From contig JAUMWD010000002.1 of the NCBI GenBank assembly GCA_030529825.1, positions 1 to 64,000 on the forward strand: a stretch of 64,000 nt of DNA. Reading direction: 5' to 3'. Shown piece by piece: positions 1 through 7,260 of the stretch. Positions within the stretch are counted from its first letter, which is position 1, and each line of letters begins with the position of its first letter. The stretch comes from Bacillota bacterium. GTDB taxonomy: Bacteria; Bacillota; Clostridia; Oscillospirales; Oscillospiraceae. The position numbers and the translations under genes were made by a program. The notes under the pieces are model-generated. The model searched no databases, was not told the origin of the DNA, and saw only the letters and a program-made list of their open reading frames with translations.

Positions 1-654
1 GCGCAGCAGGTCAACCCCCAGTATGCACAGCAGCCCTACACCGGAAATGACGCCGCATTGACACTTAACAAGGGCGGAGCAAAGCTGCCCCTTGCACCGC
101 TGATTCTTATCGCCGTTGCCGCCTTGATAGATGTGTATTACTTTATCTTTGATATTTCTAACGGCTATGCAGTTATTGAGGAGTACATTATATATCTACT
201 GATATTTGGAGCATATGCTTTATTTATCGTTGACATTGCTAAATTCAAGCAGAATAAGCATATCCTCGCAGGGATTGCCTTGATGATGTTTGCTGCGGGG
301 AGGTTGATATCTATATTTGCATACAATCATTTTGGATATATTGGCGATCTTTTTGATCGTGGGAAATACTTGATAGCAATTGCCAGGTGTATTTATGTCA
401 TATTACCCGTTTTCTTTATCCTTGGCGGTCTGTACTATTTGCTGGCTAAAAATGGATTCAAGGCGATGAAGCTCGTGCTTGCAATTATGCTTATGACCTA
501 TTCGACGCTGTATGTTGTTGATGCTATAATTTATGATTACTTTAGTATTAACACAGTCATCAGCATTATCTTTGGCGTATGCTTTGGTCTCGCAATCCTC
601 CTCTACAGCCCTGTTAAACAGAAAACTGAAGCTGTATATAACTTCAACAATTAA
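1..654 (+). CDS. Polytopic membrane protein of unknown function (5' end missing)
   Basis: The reading frame is open from the first base of the window to the TAA at 652-654, so the gene starts upstream. The visible N-terminal part is a Gln/Pro/Tyr-rich linker (AQQVNPQYAQQPYTG), followed by about six hydrophobic segments (for example LPLAPLILIAVAALIDVYYF and the closing VISIIFGVCFGLAILLY). The TTG at 58 could be read as a start, but no ribosome binding site precedes it and the frame continues through it. No catalytic motif is recognisable and I cannot name a family. It is followed at once by a strong bidirectional terminator, so it is the last gene of its transcript. Confidence 0.6.
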   Translation, partial: AQQVNPQYAQQPYTGNDAALTLNKGGAKLPLAPLILIAVAALIDVYYFIFDISNGYAVIEEYIIYLLIFGAYALFIVDIAKFKQNKHILAGIALMMFAAGRLISIFAYNHFGYIGDLFDRGKYLIAIARCIYVILPVFFILGGLYYLLAKNGFKAMKLVLAIMLMTYSTLYVVDAIIYDYFSINTVISIIFGVCFGLAILLYSPVKQKTEAVYNFNN

Positions 655-669
655 ATATAATAGAGCTGA

Positions 670-705
670 AAAAGCACTGAATTCTCAATGAATTCAGTGC
701 TTTTT
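670..705. terminator. Bidirectional intrinsic terminator
   Basis: Perfect inverted repeat AAAAGCACTGAATTC / GAATTCAGTGCTTTT with a 5-base loop, flanked by an A-run on the left and a T-run on the right. It can stop transcription of the upstream membrane protein gene and of the leftward rhodanese operon that ends at 707. Confidence 0.9.
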
Positions 706-706
706 C

Positions 707-1021
707 TTATTCCAATCCGTAGGGCCAGCCGATGAGACCGCCCACATCGTAAAGCTCCGTATAGCCTAATTCCTTAAGCTTCTCCGCCGCCTCCGCGCTG
801 CGCCTGCCTGTGCGGCAATAGATGAGCAGGGGAGTTGTCTTTTCGGGAATGACAATAGACGCGAGAGTGTAGTCAATATCATCAACGGGGAGCAAAACGG
901 CATCCACTGCGTGACCCGTGATGTATTCCTCCTCCTCACGAACATCCAGCATGATGCTTTCAGGCTTGGTGTCAAGTATTCTTTTTGCTTCTTCGAAGCT
1001 GACCTTTTTTATCTCTGACAT
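707..1021 (-). CDS. Rhodanese-like domain protein
   Basis: A single-domain rhodanese of 104 residues. The active-site loop CRTGRRS places the sulfur-carrying Cys at residue 69, followed by Arg residues typical of the anion-binding loop. The N-terminal LDVREEEEYITGHAVDAVLLP strand and helix pattern is standard for the family, whose members pass sulfane sulfur between small molecules or proteins. The substrate cannot be read from the sequence. It is the last gene of a leftward group with the GatD-like and MurT-like genes, 9 bases after the GatD-like stop. That position does not by itself imply a role in cell-wall amidation. Confidence 0.85.
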   Translation of the reverse strand: MSEIKKVSFEEAKRILDTKPESIMLDVREEEEYITGHAVDAVLLPVDDIDYTLASIVIPEKTTPLLIYCRTGRRSAEAAEKLKELGYTELYDVGGLIGWPYGLE

Positions 1022-1030
1022 AATGCTGCC

Positions 1031-1753
1031 TTACTGCTTATCAAAGGGAACGACCTTGTTTTCAAATTCCTTCAGGCGCTGCTCATAGGCCTTCATAGCC
1101 TGCTCGCGGAAAGCGCACTGGGGATTTTCCACACCGAGAAGTCCCATGATATATTCGGTGAAAAGGGGATTGAGCACAAGCACGGGGCCGAGAATGTTGG
1201 CACCCATGAAATTGTTCCTGCGAAGCCCCTCGCAGGGTGTTTCCTTGTTGAGACCTGTACCGCGCTCTGCGTTGAAGAGACAGCAATCCGTTGCGTCACC
1301 GTAGACCATGGAAAACTGGGATTTAAAGCCCACAAGGGTGAAATCCTGAATTTTGCCCATGACCTTGCCGTTATAGCGCTTGAAGAGGTCGATTTTTGTG
1401 GTGTGGGGGAATATACCCAGACCGTCATAGCGCTCCTTTGAGGTGAGATTCTCGATTTCGCTTGTGAAAATCTCAAAGGCGTTGCCGGTTGCGAGAAAAA
1501 CAACATCCTTGTCGATGAGCTCTGCAATTCTTTCCTTGTAGGGCATGAGATACTCGGTAACGCGCTTCTGCGCCGCCTCGGACATGCCGCCGATATAAAT
1601 CATATCAACATCGTTCTCCGCAAAATAGGGGGCGGAATCGGTGATTTCGGTCATGATAAACTCTGCCTCGGGGAGGGAGAGCTTGAGATAGTCAATATTC
1701 TTGCTGTCGCCGTAGAGATTGCACAGCCGTGAGAAAAGAATTTCGATTTTCAT
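1031..1753 (-). CDS. gatD: GatD-like glutamine amidotransferase lacking the catalytic Cys and His
   Basis: In the known MurT/GatD complex, GatD is the class I glutaminase that supplies ammonia for amidating D-Glu in lipid II. This 240-residue protein aligns with GatD along its length: CNLYGDSKNI near residue 15, YIGGMSEAAQ near 57, GLGIFP near 111, VGFKS at 141 and EGLRRNNFMG near 178. The nucleophile loop (CGGYQ in GatD) reads TGNAF, with Thr at 89. The GTYLHGP loop that carries the catalytic His reads GANILGP, with Leu at 188. Both key residues are therefore gone. The gene overlaps the MurT-like gene by 4 bases, so they are very likely translated together. It may be a structural partner, an ammonia-dependent form or a repurposed protein; glutaminase activity is not expected. 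Confidence 0.75.
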   Translation of the reverse strand: MKIEILFSRLCNLYGDSKNIDYLKLSLPEAEFIMTEITDSAPYFAENDVDMIYIGGMSEAAQKRVTEYLMPYKERIAELIDKDVVFLATGNAFEIFTSEIENLTSKERYDGLGIFPHTTKIDLFKRYNGKVMGKIQDFTLVGFKSQFSMVYGDATDCCLFNAERGTGLNKETPCEGLRRNNFMGANILGPVLVLNPLFTEYIMGLLGVENPQCAFREQAMKAYEQRLKEFENKVVPFDKQ

Positions 1754-3135
1754 TCTGCGTCAGCCTCCTTGAGCTTTGCCTTGACGGCGTCCATTATCTT
1801 TCGTGCATCCTCAACGAGGTAAAGGTCGTACATGATGAATACAGCGTCACAATCCTTTGCGTCGAGCAGGTCAACGGTCTTGTAGATATCGTCAACGGTC
1901 TTAAAGCCGGAGGTGTCAACGCCGTCAACCATTGCGCGCAAAATGTGGTCTGCGCTTCGGGGACCGCCGAATATGACCTGCTTTATGGATTCATCACCCA
2001 AAGGCGCATAGGAGCAGTCGTAAATCCAGCAGATGTTTTCCGTGTTGTCGGTGTTTTCGTGAATATCGTCAATGATGACGATAACGGCTTTTGCCTTGCC
2101 CTCGGACTTGCTTGCATAGTCAATGGCACGTGAGCAGGCGATGGGGTTCTGGCTCTTGGCAAGCTGAAGAGTAATAGGCTTGCCGCAGCACACCTCGCGG
2201 TCAAAGCGGGAGGAAACAATATTGATGCCCTGAAGGCCTTTTTCAATCTGCTCAGGGGAAAGTCCCAGCTCCGTGAGAATGGCAATTGCCGCGGTGGTAT
2301 TGTAAATGTTTGCGATGTTGTCGTTAATAAGCCTGAAATCAAAGGGCTTGCCCTTAATTGAAACCGTAAGCAGCATCTTTTCCGAGTCAACGGAAACCGC
2401 GCAGAACTGAGGCTCGGGATTCTTGAACTCACATGCGCTGCAGTGAACATGACCGATGTGATTGTAGCGGGTGTAGTCGTAAATGAGCTCGCCGCCGCAT
2501 TCGGGGCAATACTGAATGTCCTTGATGTCGCTGCTTTCACCGTAATGCTCGTTGCCGAACATATGCTCAACGCCGAAATACAGCTTCTTGTTTGCCTTGC
2601 TGCCGAGAGCAGAGCAGATAATATCGTCTCCGTTGAGAATAAGCGTGGTGCTTTCGGGAACGGCGGAGGAAATTATATAGGAAATGAAGTCTGTATTTGC
2701 GTTGCGCTTTACGGAATCGCGCATGATATTGTTGCAGACAATATAGTCAGGCTTGATATAGGGGTAAATGCGCAGAGAGCTTCGCTCGTCAACCTCGAGC
2801 ACGGCAATGCTGTTGTGGGGCTTGCCGAAGAAGCTGCTGTTATCAATAAGTGCGCTGGCTATGCCTGCGTCTACATTGGAGCCTGCGCTGTTATTTGTTA
2901 CCTTATAGCCGTTGTCACGGAGAATGCCCGTCACAAGGTTGCTGACGGTGGTTTTGCCGTTTGTACCCGTAACTGCGATAACGGTTTCGGGACGCCCCAT
3001 GCGCCCGATAAAGTCGGGGCAAAGCTTGAGAGCGATCTTGCCGGGAAGATAGCTTGCCTGTCTGTGCAGAAGCTTCATTCCCATGCAGCACAGCTTTGCG
3101 ATAATGGCAGTCAAAATAAATCTTATCTGTTTCAT
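1750..3135 (-). CDS. murT: Divergent MurT-like lipid II amidating ligase subunit
   Basis: A Mur-ligase-like protein of 461 residues related to MurT, which uses ATP to activate the D-Glu carboxylate of lipid II for amidation. Visible features are the ATP loop GTNGKTT (residues 57-63), a zinc ribbon with two CxxC pairs at about 210/213 and 232/235 inserted as in MurT, and a C-terminal DUF1727 region including ICWIYD. The segment corresponding to LAKNPxGFN is altered to LAKSQNPIA, so the protein is divergent. Start: the ATG at 3135 has GAGG seven bases upstream. An earlier in-frame GTG at 3180 lies inside the promoter and is rejected. It leads the operon with the degenerate GatD and the rhodanese. 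Confidence 0.8.
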   Translation of the reverse strand: MKQIRFILTAIIAKLCCMGMKLLHRQASYLPGKIALKLCPDFIGRMGRPETVIAVTGTNGKTTVSNLVTGILRDNGYKVTNNSAGSNVDAGIASALIDNSSFFGKPHNSIAVLEVDERSSLRIYPYIKPDYIVCNNIMRDSVKRNANTDFISYIISSAVPESTTLILNGDDIICSALGSKANKKLYFGVEHMFGNEHYGESSDIKDIQYCPECGGELIYDYTRYNHIGHVHCSACEFKNPEPQFCAVSVDSEKMLLTVSIKGKPFDFRLINDNIANIYNTTAAIAILTELGLSPEQIEKGLQGINIVSSRFDREVCCGKPITLQLAKSQNPIACSRAIDYASKSEGKAKAVIVIIDDIHENTDNTENICWIYDCSYAPLGDESIKQVIFGGPRSADHILRAMVDGVDTSGFKTVDDIYKTVDLLDAKDCDAVFIMYDLYLVEDARKIMDAVKAKLKEADAE

Positions 3136-3170
3136 GTTGTGCCTCGCGTATAAATCTTGGATTTCTTTAT

Positions 3171-3199
3171 ATTCTACCACACATAAGGGTAGCGTACAA
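3171..3199 (-). promoter_or_regulatory. Housekeeping promoter of the murT-gatD operon
   Basis: On the minus strand TTGTAC (3194-3199) and TAGAAT (3171-3176) are 17 bases apart, placing the start of transcription near 3164, about 30 bases before the murT ATG. Confidence 0.65.
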
Positions 3200-3267
3200 G
3201 AAAAATGTAAAAATCAAGGTGAGGCGTAAAGCCGAATATTTAATATTGTATGCAGCAAATAATAAAT

Positions 3268-3495
3268 CTAAAAGTGACGGTGACTTCTGCGGGGTAACTT
3301 TTGCGTAATTCCGGCGGCTTTCGGAGGCAGGGGATAGGCAATCATAAGAGTTTGGCTTCCTTTTGAATACAGGTCTACCATAACATTGGCGGCAGAACAC
3401 TTTTTACGAACAAGCCGCTTAATGAGCTGAATATTGGGGAATTTTCCGCTGAATACGGCGGTGAATAATTGACTTTTGCCTACATCGGATAACAT
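3268..3495 (-). CDS. Small basic protein of unknown function
   Basis: A 75-residue reading frame preceded by a near-perfect ribosome binding site, GGAGGAAATATT just before ATG. This is the main reason to believe it is translated. The protein has no clear signal peptide or membrane segment and is rich in Lys and Arg (IKRLVRKK, and a basic tail PRRSHRHF). I do not recognise a family. It stands alone: it is leftward, 69 bases upstream of the murT promoter, and divergent from the nudix gene. It could be a small nucleic-acid or regulatory protein, but only the charge suggests that. The frame, the strong start and a candidate promoter are what is seen; function is open. Confidence 0.55.
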   Translation of the reverse strand: MLSDVGKSQLFTAVFSGKFPNIQLIKRLVRKKCSAANVMVDLYSKGSQTLMIAYPLPPKAAGITQKLPRRSHRHF

Positions 3496-3512
3496 AATAT
3501 TTCCTCCACAAA

Positions 3513-3541
3513 ATTATAAAATTACAACAAGGTTACAGCAA
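3513..3541 (-). promoter_or_regulatory. Candidate promoter of the 75-residue protein gene
   Basis: Minus-strand TTGCTG (3536-3541), 17 bases, TATAAT (3513-3518). Transcription would start only a dozen bases before the ribosome binding site. A second candidate, TTGCAA (3594-3599) with TATATT (3570-3575) and an 18-base spacer, would give a longer leader. Confidence 0.45.
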
Positions 3542-3627
3542 TGTTTCACTACAGAAAAAAGCTCGTTAAAATATATTTACAGCACCAATTTTATTGCAAA
3601 AAATATAGATTTTCTATGTAAAATTTA

Positions 3628-3656
3628 TGGAAATTATACTGTGAAGGTGGTATACT
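3628..3656 (+). promoter_or_regulatory. Candidate extended -10 promoter of the nudix gene
   Basis: TGGAAA (3628-3633), 17 bases, then TATACT (3651-3656) preceded by TGG, an extended -10. The -35 is weak (4 of 6). Confidence 0.45.
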
Positions 3657-3664
3657 TTAATTGC

Positions 3665-3701
3665 ATTATGTAAAGTGTGTAATTATTAATTATGTAAAGT
3701 G
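3665..3701. repeat. Pair of 13-base direct repeats in the nudix leader
   Basis: ATTATGTAAAGTG occurs at 3665-3677 and again at 3689-3701, start to start 24 bases. Both copies lie between the -10 box and the nudix start codon, so they could be an operator pair or a simple slippage duplication. Confidence 0.6.
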
Positions 3702-3714
3702 ATTTTGAGGCTTT

Positions 3715-4254
3715 ATGGAACTTGAAGAGCGTAGAATCAGCGGTGAAATAAAGTATGACGGCGTTATTGTTAAGGTTCGCCTTGACAATGCAGAGCTCAT
3801 AAACGGCAAGGTTGTTAAGCGTGAGGTCGTTGAGCATCCCGGCGGAGTCACGGTTCTGCCCGTTGACGAGCAGGGCTACTGCTACTGTGTGAAGCAGTTC
3901 AGATATCCCTTCCAGAGAGTGATGCTTGAGGCTCCTGCAGGAAAGCTTGAATACGGCGAAGACCACAGAGAATGTGCCGTGCGCGAGCTTTCTGAAGAAA
4001 CCGGCCTTACTGCCGACAAGCTGACTTATCTCGGCCCCTGCTGCACATCTCCCGGTTTTTCCTCGGAGGTTTTGCACATTTACCTTGCAACGGGGCTTCA
4101 TGAGGGAGAGAGCCATCCCGATGAGGACGAGTTCCTGAATGTGGAGAAGCATCATATAAATGAGCTTGCTGGCCTGTGCATGAATGGCGAAATTGACGAT
4201 GCAAAGACCGTAATTGCCGTGCTTAAAGCCCAAAAGCTACTACATGTTGATTAG
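3715..4254 (+). CDS. nudF: ADP-ribose pyrophosphatase (nudix hydrolase)
   Basis: A 179-residue cytoplasmic nudix hydrolase that by family cleaves ADP-ribose to AMP and ribose 5-phosphate. The complete nudix box runs over residues 76-98: Gly at 76, Glu at 82, then REL, EE and GL in the required spacing. The following LTYLGPCCTSPGFSSE segment and the EAPAGKLE approach to the box are typical of the NudF/ADP-ribose group, which has Pro about 15 residues after the box. The ATG at 3715 has GAGG five bases upstream. It precedes murA, but a separate strong promoter lies between them. Confidence 0.88.
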   Translation: MELEERRISGEIKYDGVIVKVRLDNAELINGKVVKREVVEHPGGVTVLPVDEQGYCYCVKQFRYPFQRVMLEAPAGKLEYGEDHRECAVRELSEETGLTADKLTYLGPCCTSPGFSSEVLHIYLATGLHEGESHPDEDEFLNVEKHHINELAGLCMNGEIDDAKTVIAVLKAQKLLHVD

Positions 4255-4281
4255 TGGTTACAGTTTGTTTACAAAATATTG

Positions 4282-4310
4282 TTGATATTGATAGAACCCT
4301 ATGCTATAAT
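4282..4310 (+). promoter_or_regulatory. Strong housekeeping promoter of the murA operon
   Basis: TTGATA (4282-4287), exactly 17 bases, TATAAT (4305-4310) preceded by TGC, so it is also an extended -10. It lies 47 bases before the murA ATG. Confidence 0.85.
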
Positions 4311-4356
4311 TATCGAGCACATCGGGTGTGGATGTGCTTAACGGAAGGTGTAACAT

Positions 4357-5661
4357 ATGGAAAAGTACGTAATTAACGGCGGCAAGCCTCTTCAGGGCGA
4401 GGTCGAAATAAGCGGTGCAAAAAATGCAGCCGTAGCTATCATCCCCGCAGCTCTTATGGTTGACGGTGTTTGCCGCATTGAAAATATACCGGAAATCAGC
4501 GACACTGATATGCTTCTTACCATTCTCACTCATTTGGGTGCAAAGGTAAGACTTATCAATCGTTCTACTATAGAAATCGACAGCCGCGAGGTCAGATTCT
4601 GCGACGCTCCCTTTGATCTTATGCGCAAGATTCGTGCGTCCTACTATCTCATAGGTGCAATGCTGAGTCGTTTCGGCCATGCAAAGACCACCATGCCCGG
4701 CGGCTGCAATTTCGGCGTCCGCCCCATTGATCAGCATATTAAGGGCATGACTGCTTTAGGTGCTGACATTGATGTGAGAAACGGCTTCGTTTATGCCGAC
4801 GCTCCTGACGGAAGACTCCATGGCGCAAAGATTTATTTGGATAAGGTTTCCGTCGGCGCAACTATGAATATCATTCTTGCGGCAACAATGGCAAGCGGCC
4901 GCACCATTATTGAAAATGCCGCGCGCGAGCCTCATATTGTTGATCTGGCAAACTTCCTCAACTCCATGGGTGCAGATGTTCGCGGTGCAGGTACTGACAC
5001 CATTAAGATCAACGGTGTTGAAAAGCTCCACGGCGGCTCTTACAGCATCATTCCCGACCAGATTGAGGCAGGCACATACATGGTTGCCGCAGCAGCAACC
5101 GGAGGCGAAATTCTCGTTAAGAATGTAATTCCCAAGCACCTTGAGTGCATCAGTGCAAAGCTCCGCGAAACCGGCACAATCGTTCAGGAATATGAAGATT
5201 CCGTTCTTGTCAAGAGCAACGGCAATCTCCGCAAGGCGAATGTAAAGACTCTGCCTTATCCCGGCTTCCCCACGGATATGCAGCCCCAGATGGGAACTCT
5301 GCTTTGCATGGCAAACGGAACTTCCGTAATTACAGAGGGTATCTACGATAACCGCTTTAAATATGTCAATGAGCTCCGCAAGATGGGAGCCGACATTCAG
5401 GTTGACGGCAGAATCGCCATTATCGAGGGCGGCAATGCTCTCACGGGCGCTCCCGTAATGGCCTGCGACCTCCGAGCAGGTGCGGCAATGGTAATTGCCG
5501 GTCTATGTGCCAGCGGCACTACCGAAATCGAGGACATCCATTTCATTGAACGCGGATATGAAAACTTTGTCGGTAAGCTCCGCGCATTGGGCGCAGATAT
5601 TTCTATCATTGATTTCCCTGATGATACCGAAAACGCGGATAAGGTAATTTCCATAGGATAA
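4357..5661 (+). CDS. murA: UDP-GlcNAc 1-carboxyvinyltransferase (MurA)
   Basis: Catalyses the first committed step of peptidoglycan synthesis, adding enolpyruvate from PEP to UDP-GlcNAc in the cytoplasm. Of its 434 residues, Lys22-Asn23 (SGAKNA), the fosfomycin-target Cys at 117 in MPGGCNFGVRP, and the C-terminal DLRAGAAMVIAGL containing the catalytic Arg are all intact. Length and spacing match the family. It has its own strong promoter and GGAAGG before the ATG. A second, also complete, MurA lies at 32062 inside the dcw cluster. This copy heads an operon with walJ and rlmH. Confidence 0.96.
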   Translation: MEKYVINGGKPLQGEVEISGAKNAAVAIIPAALMVDGVCRIENIPEISDTDMLLTILTHLGAKVRLINRSTIEIDSREVRFCDAPFDLMRKIRASYYLIGAMLSRFGHAKTTMPGGCNFGVRPIDQHIKGMTALGADIDVRNGFVYADAPDGRLHGAKIYLDKVSVGATMNIILAATMASGRTIIENAAREPHIVDLANFLNSMGADVRGAGTDTIKINGVEKLHGGSYSIIPDQIEAGTYMVAAAATGGEILVKNVIPKHLECISAKLRETGTIVQEYEDSVLVKSNGNLRKANVKTLPYPGFPTDMQPQMGTLLCMANGTSVITEGIYDNRFKYVNELRKMGADIQVDGRIAIIEGGNALTGAPVMACDLRAGAAMVIAGLCASGTTEIEDIHFIERGYENFVGKLRALGADISIIDFPDDTENADKVISIG

Positions 5662-5672
5662 AAGGTAATAAT

Positions 5673-6443
5673 ATGCGTATAGTGACTTTTGCCAGCGGCT
5701 CCACAGGAAACTGCAGCCTCCTATCAGACGGCAGGGCCAATATACTGATTGATGCGGGTATTTCCATGCGCAGGATTGTAAGCTGTCTTGGCGAGCTTGG
5801 TCTTACTCCGCACGATGTATGCGGAGTGCTCATTACACATGAGCACTCCGATCATATTTCCGGTCTTCCCATGCTTGTTAAGCATTACGGAGTAAGAGTG
5901 TATGCACCGTCAGAGCTTGCGGAAGTCCTTGTCAGTATGAAGCCGCAGCTTGCTGATTATATATGCTGTACAGAACTTAATAAAGCTTTCAACATGGACG
6001 GTGTTGATGTTGCGGCGTTCAGAACACCGCATGATTCGAAATTCAGCGTGGGCTACAGATTTTCCGGAGCAGGCGTGTTTGCCTTTGCAACGGATACCGG
6101 TTCTGTTACTGATGATATGCTCTCCGGCCTCTGCGGAGCTGAAACGGTTGTTATTGAGGCAAATCATGATATTGATATGCTAAAATACGGCCCGTATCCA
6201 TATTTTTTGAAGAAGAGAATTCTGTCCTCCTACGGGCATCTCTCCAATGAGGACTGCAAAAACCTTGCTTTAACCCTTGCAAAAAGCGGCACAAGGCATA
6301 TAATATTAGGGCATTTGAGCAGGGAGAACAACACTCCGGATAAAGCCTATGCCGCCGTTGGCGGTGCGCTTTGCGGCATGAATGTTGAATTAAGTGTTGC
6401 ACCCGCGGATTCTATGCTTGAGGTATATATAGGAGAGGTATAA
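5673..6443 (+). CDS. walJ: WalJ/YycJ-type metallo-beta-lactamase-fold hydrolase
   Basis: A 256-residue metallo-beta-lactamase-fold protein with the metal motif HEHSDH at residues 56-61, a later Asp in FATDTGSVTDD and a C-terminal HLSRENNT that supplies further ligands. The N-terminal FASGSTGNC is characteristic of the WalJ/YycJ group, proposed to act as an exonuclease linked to cell division and DNA replication in Firmicutes. In many Firmicutes the gene stands close to rlmH, as here, where only 2 bases separate them. Unlike Bacillus, no walR/walK two-component genes are adjacent. AAAGGT before the ATG serves as the ribosome binding site. Confidence 0.88.
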   Translation: MRIVTFASGSTGNCSLLSDGRANILIDAGISMRRIVSCLGELGLTPHDVCGVLITHEHSDHISGLPMLVKHYGVRVYAPSELAEVLVSMKPQLADYICCTELNKAFNMDGVDVAAFRTPHDSKFSVGYRFSGAGVFAFATDTGSVTDDMLSGLCGAETVVIEANHDIDMLKYGPYPYFLKKRILSSYGHLSNEDCKNLALTLAKSGTRHIILGHLSRENNTPDKAYAAVGGALCGMNVELSVAPADSMLEVYIGEV

Positions 6444-6445
6444 TA

Positions 6446-6928
6446 ATGCTGGGGATAAGGCTTATCTGCGTAGGTAAGATGAAGGAAAAATTCTATATAG
6501 ACGCGGTTAACGAGTATTCCCGCAGACTTTCGGCATACTGTAAATTTGAGTGTCTGGAGCTCAATGAAGTGCGCCTTCCCGAGAATCCTTCGGAGAAGGA
6601 AATCCTTGCTGCGCTTGACAAAGAAGCGGTTGATATTGAAAAGAATATTCCGAAGGACGCCTATGTGATTGCCATGTGCGTTGGCGCAAAGCAGCTTAAA
6701 AGCGAGGTGCTCGCGGAAAAAATTAGTAGCTTGGCACTTGCAGGAAAGGCAAAAATATGCTTTATTATAGGCGGATCCTTCGGCATGGCCGAAAGCATAA
6801 AAAGGCGCGCGGATATGCGCCTGGGAATGTCTGAAATGACATTTCCGCATCACCTTGCCCGTGTAATGCTGGCAGAACAGATTTACAGGAGCTTTAAAAT
6901 CAATGAAGGCTCGAGATACCATAAATAA
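6446..6928 (+). CDS. rlmH: 23S rRNA pseudouridine-1915 N3-methyltransferase (RlmH)
   Basis: A 160-residue SPOUT-class methyltransferase that modifies pseudouridine 1915 in helix 69 of 23S rRNA on assembled ribosomes. The knotted SAM-binding region is clear: FIIGGSFGMAESI near residue 110, then SEMTFPHHLARVML, with the invariant C-terminal tail EGSRYHK. Length is standard. GGAGAGG precedes the ATG. It is cotranscribed with walJ, the usual Firmicutes pairing. Confidence 0.95.
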   Translation: MLGIRLICVGKMKEKFYIDAVNEYSRRLSAYCKFECLELNEVRLPENPSEKEILAALDKEAVDIEKNIPKDAYVIAMCVGAKQLKSEVLAEKISSLALAGKAKICFIIGGSFGMAESIKRRADMRLGMSEMTFPHHLARVMLAEQIYRSFKINEGSRYHK

Positions 6929-6939
6929 CGGAGGTTAGC

Positions 6940-7260
6940 ATGGAAAACGAAGTAAAGCTGGAGTGGGGAAGACGCCTTACGGGTGATATTCTTAAACGCT
7001 GGCCCAAGGATGAAAACGGTGAACCCGTTGAGCCGGTGTTTCTTACCCACCGTATGTGTCTGGATATGAGTGATGAGATGCTTGTAAACCTTCTTGAGGC
7101 TTATAATATTCCGTGTATAAGACAGTACCCCAATGACGGTGATTTCGGACGCCTTATGCTTGGAATAAGCGGAACGGGCGTTGATATTTATGTACCGAGA
7201 ACCATGTATGAGGACGCTGTTAATTTAAGCGAAGGGAGCGCTGAATATGAAGAACTATAA
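6940..7260 (+). CDS. DUF2007-like small protein
   Basis: A 106-residue soluble protein with CGGAGG before its ATG. The core (MLVNLLEAYNIPCIRQYPND then GVDIYVPRTMYEDAVNL) has the shape of DUF2007 domains, a ferredoxin-like fold in which a helix plus LLEAxxIP strand is followed by a closing VYVP strand and helix. DUF2007 proteins are called putative signal transducers, but no function is proven. It lies between rlmH and the phosphohexomutase gene, and its last 14 bases overlap the latter's start, so the two are likely translationally coupled. Confidence 0.6.
   Translation: MENEVKLEWGRRLTGDILKRWPKDENGEPVEPVFLTHRMCLDMSDEMLVNLLEAYNIPCIRQYPNDGDFGRLMLGISGTGVDIYVPRTMYEDAVNLSEGSAEYEEL

Noticed and set aside
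3136-3180. Upstream GTG start giving a 15-residue longer MurT
   Set aside because: It lies in the -10 region of the promoter and has no ribosome binding site; the ATG at 3135 has one.
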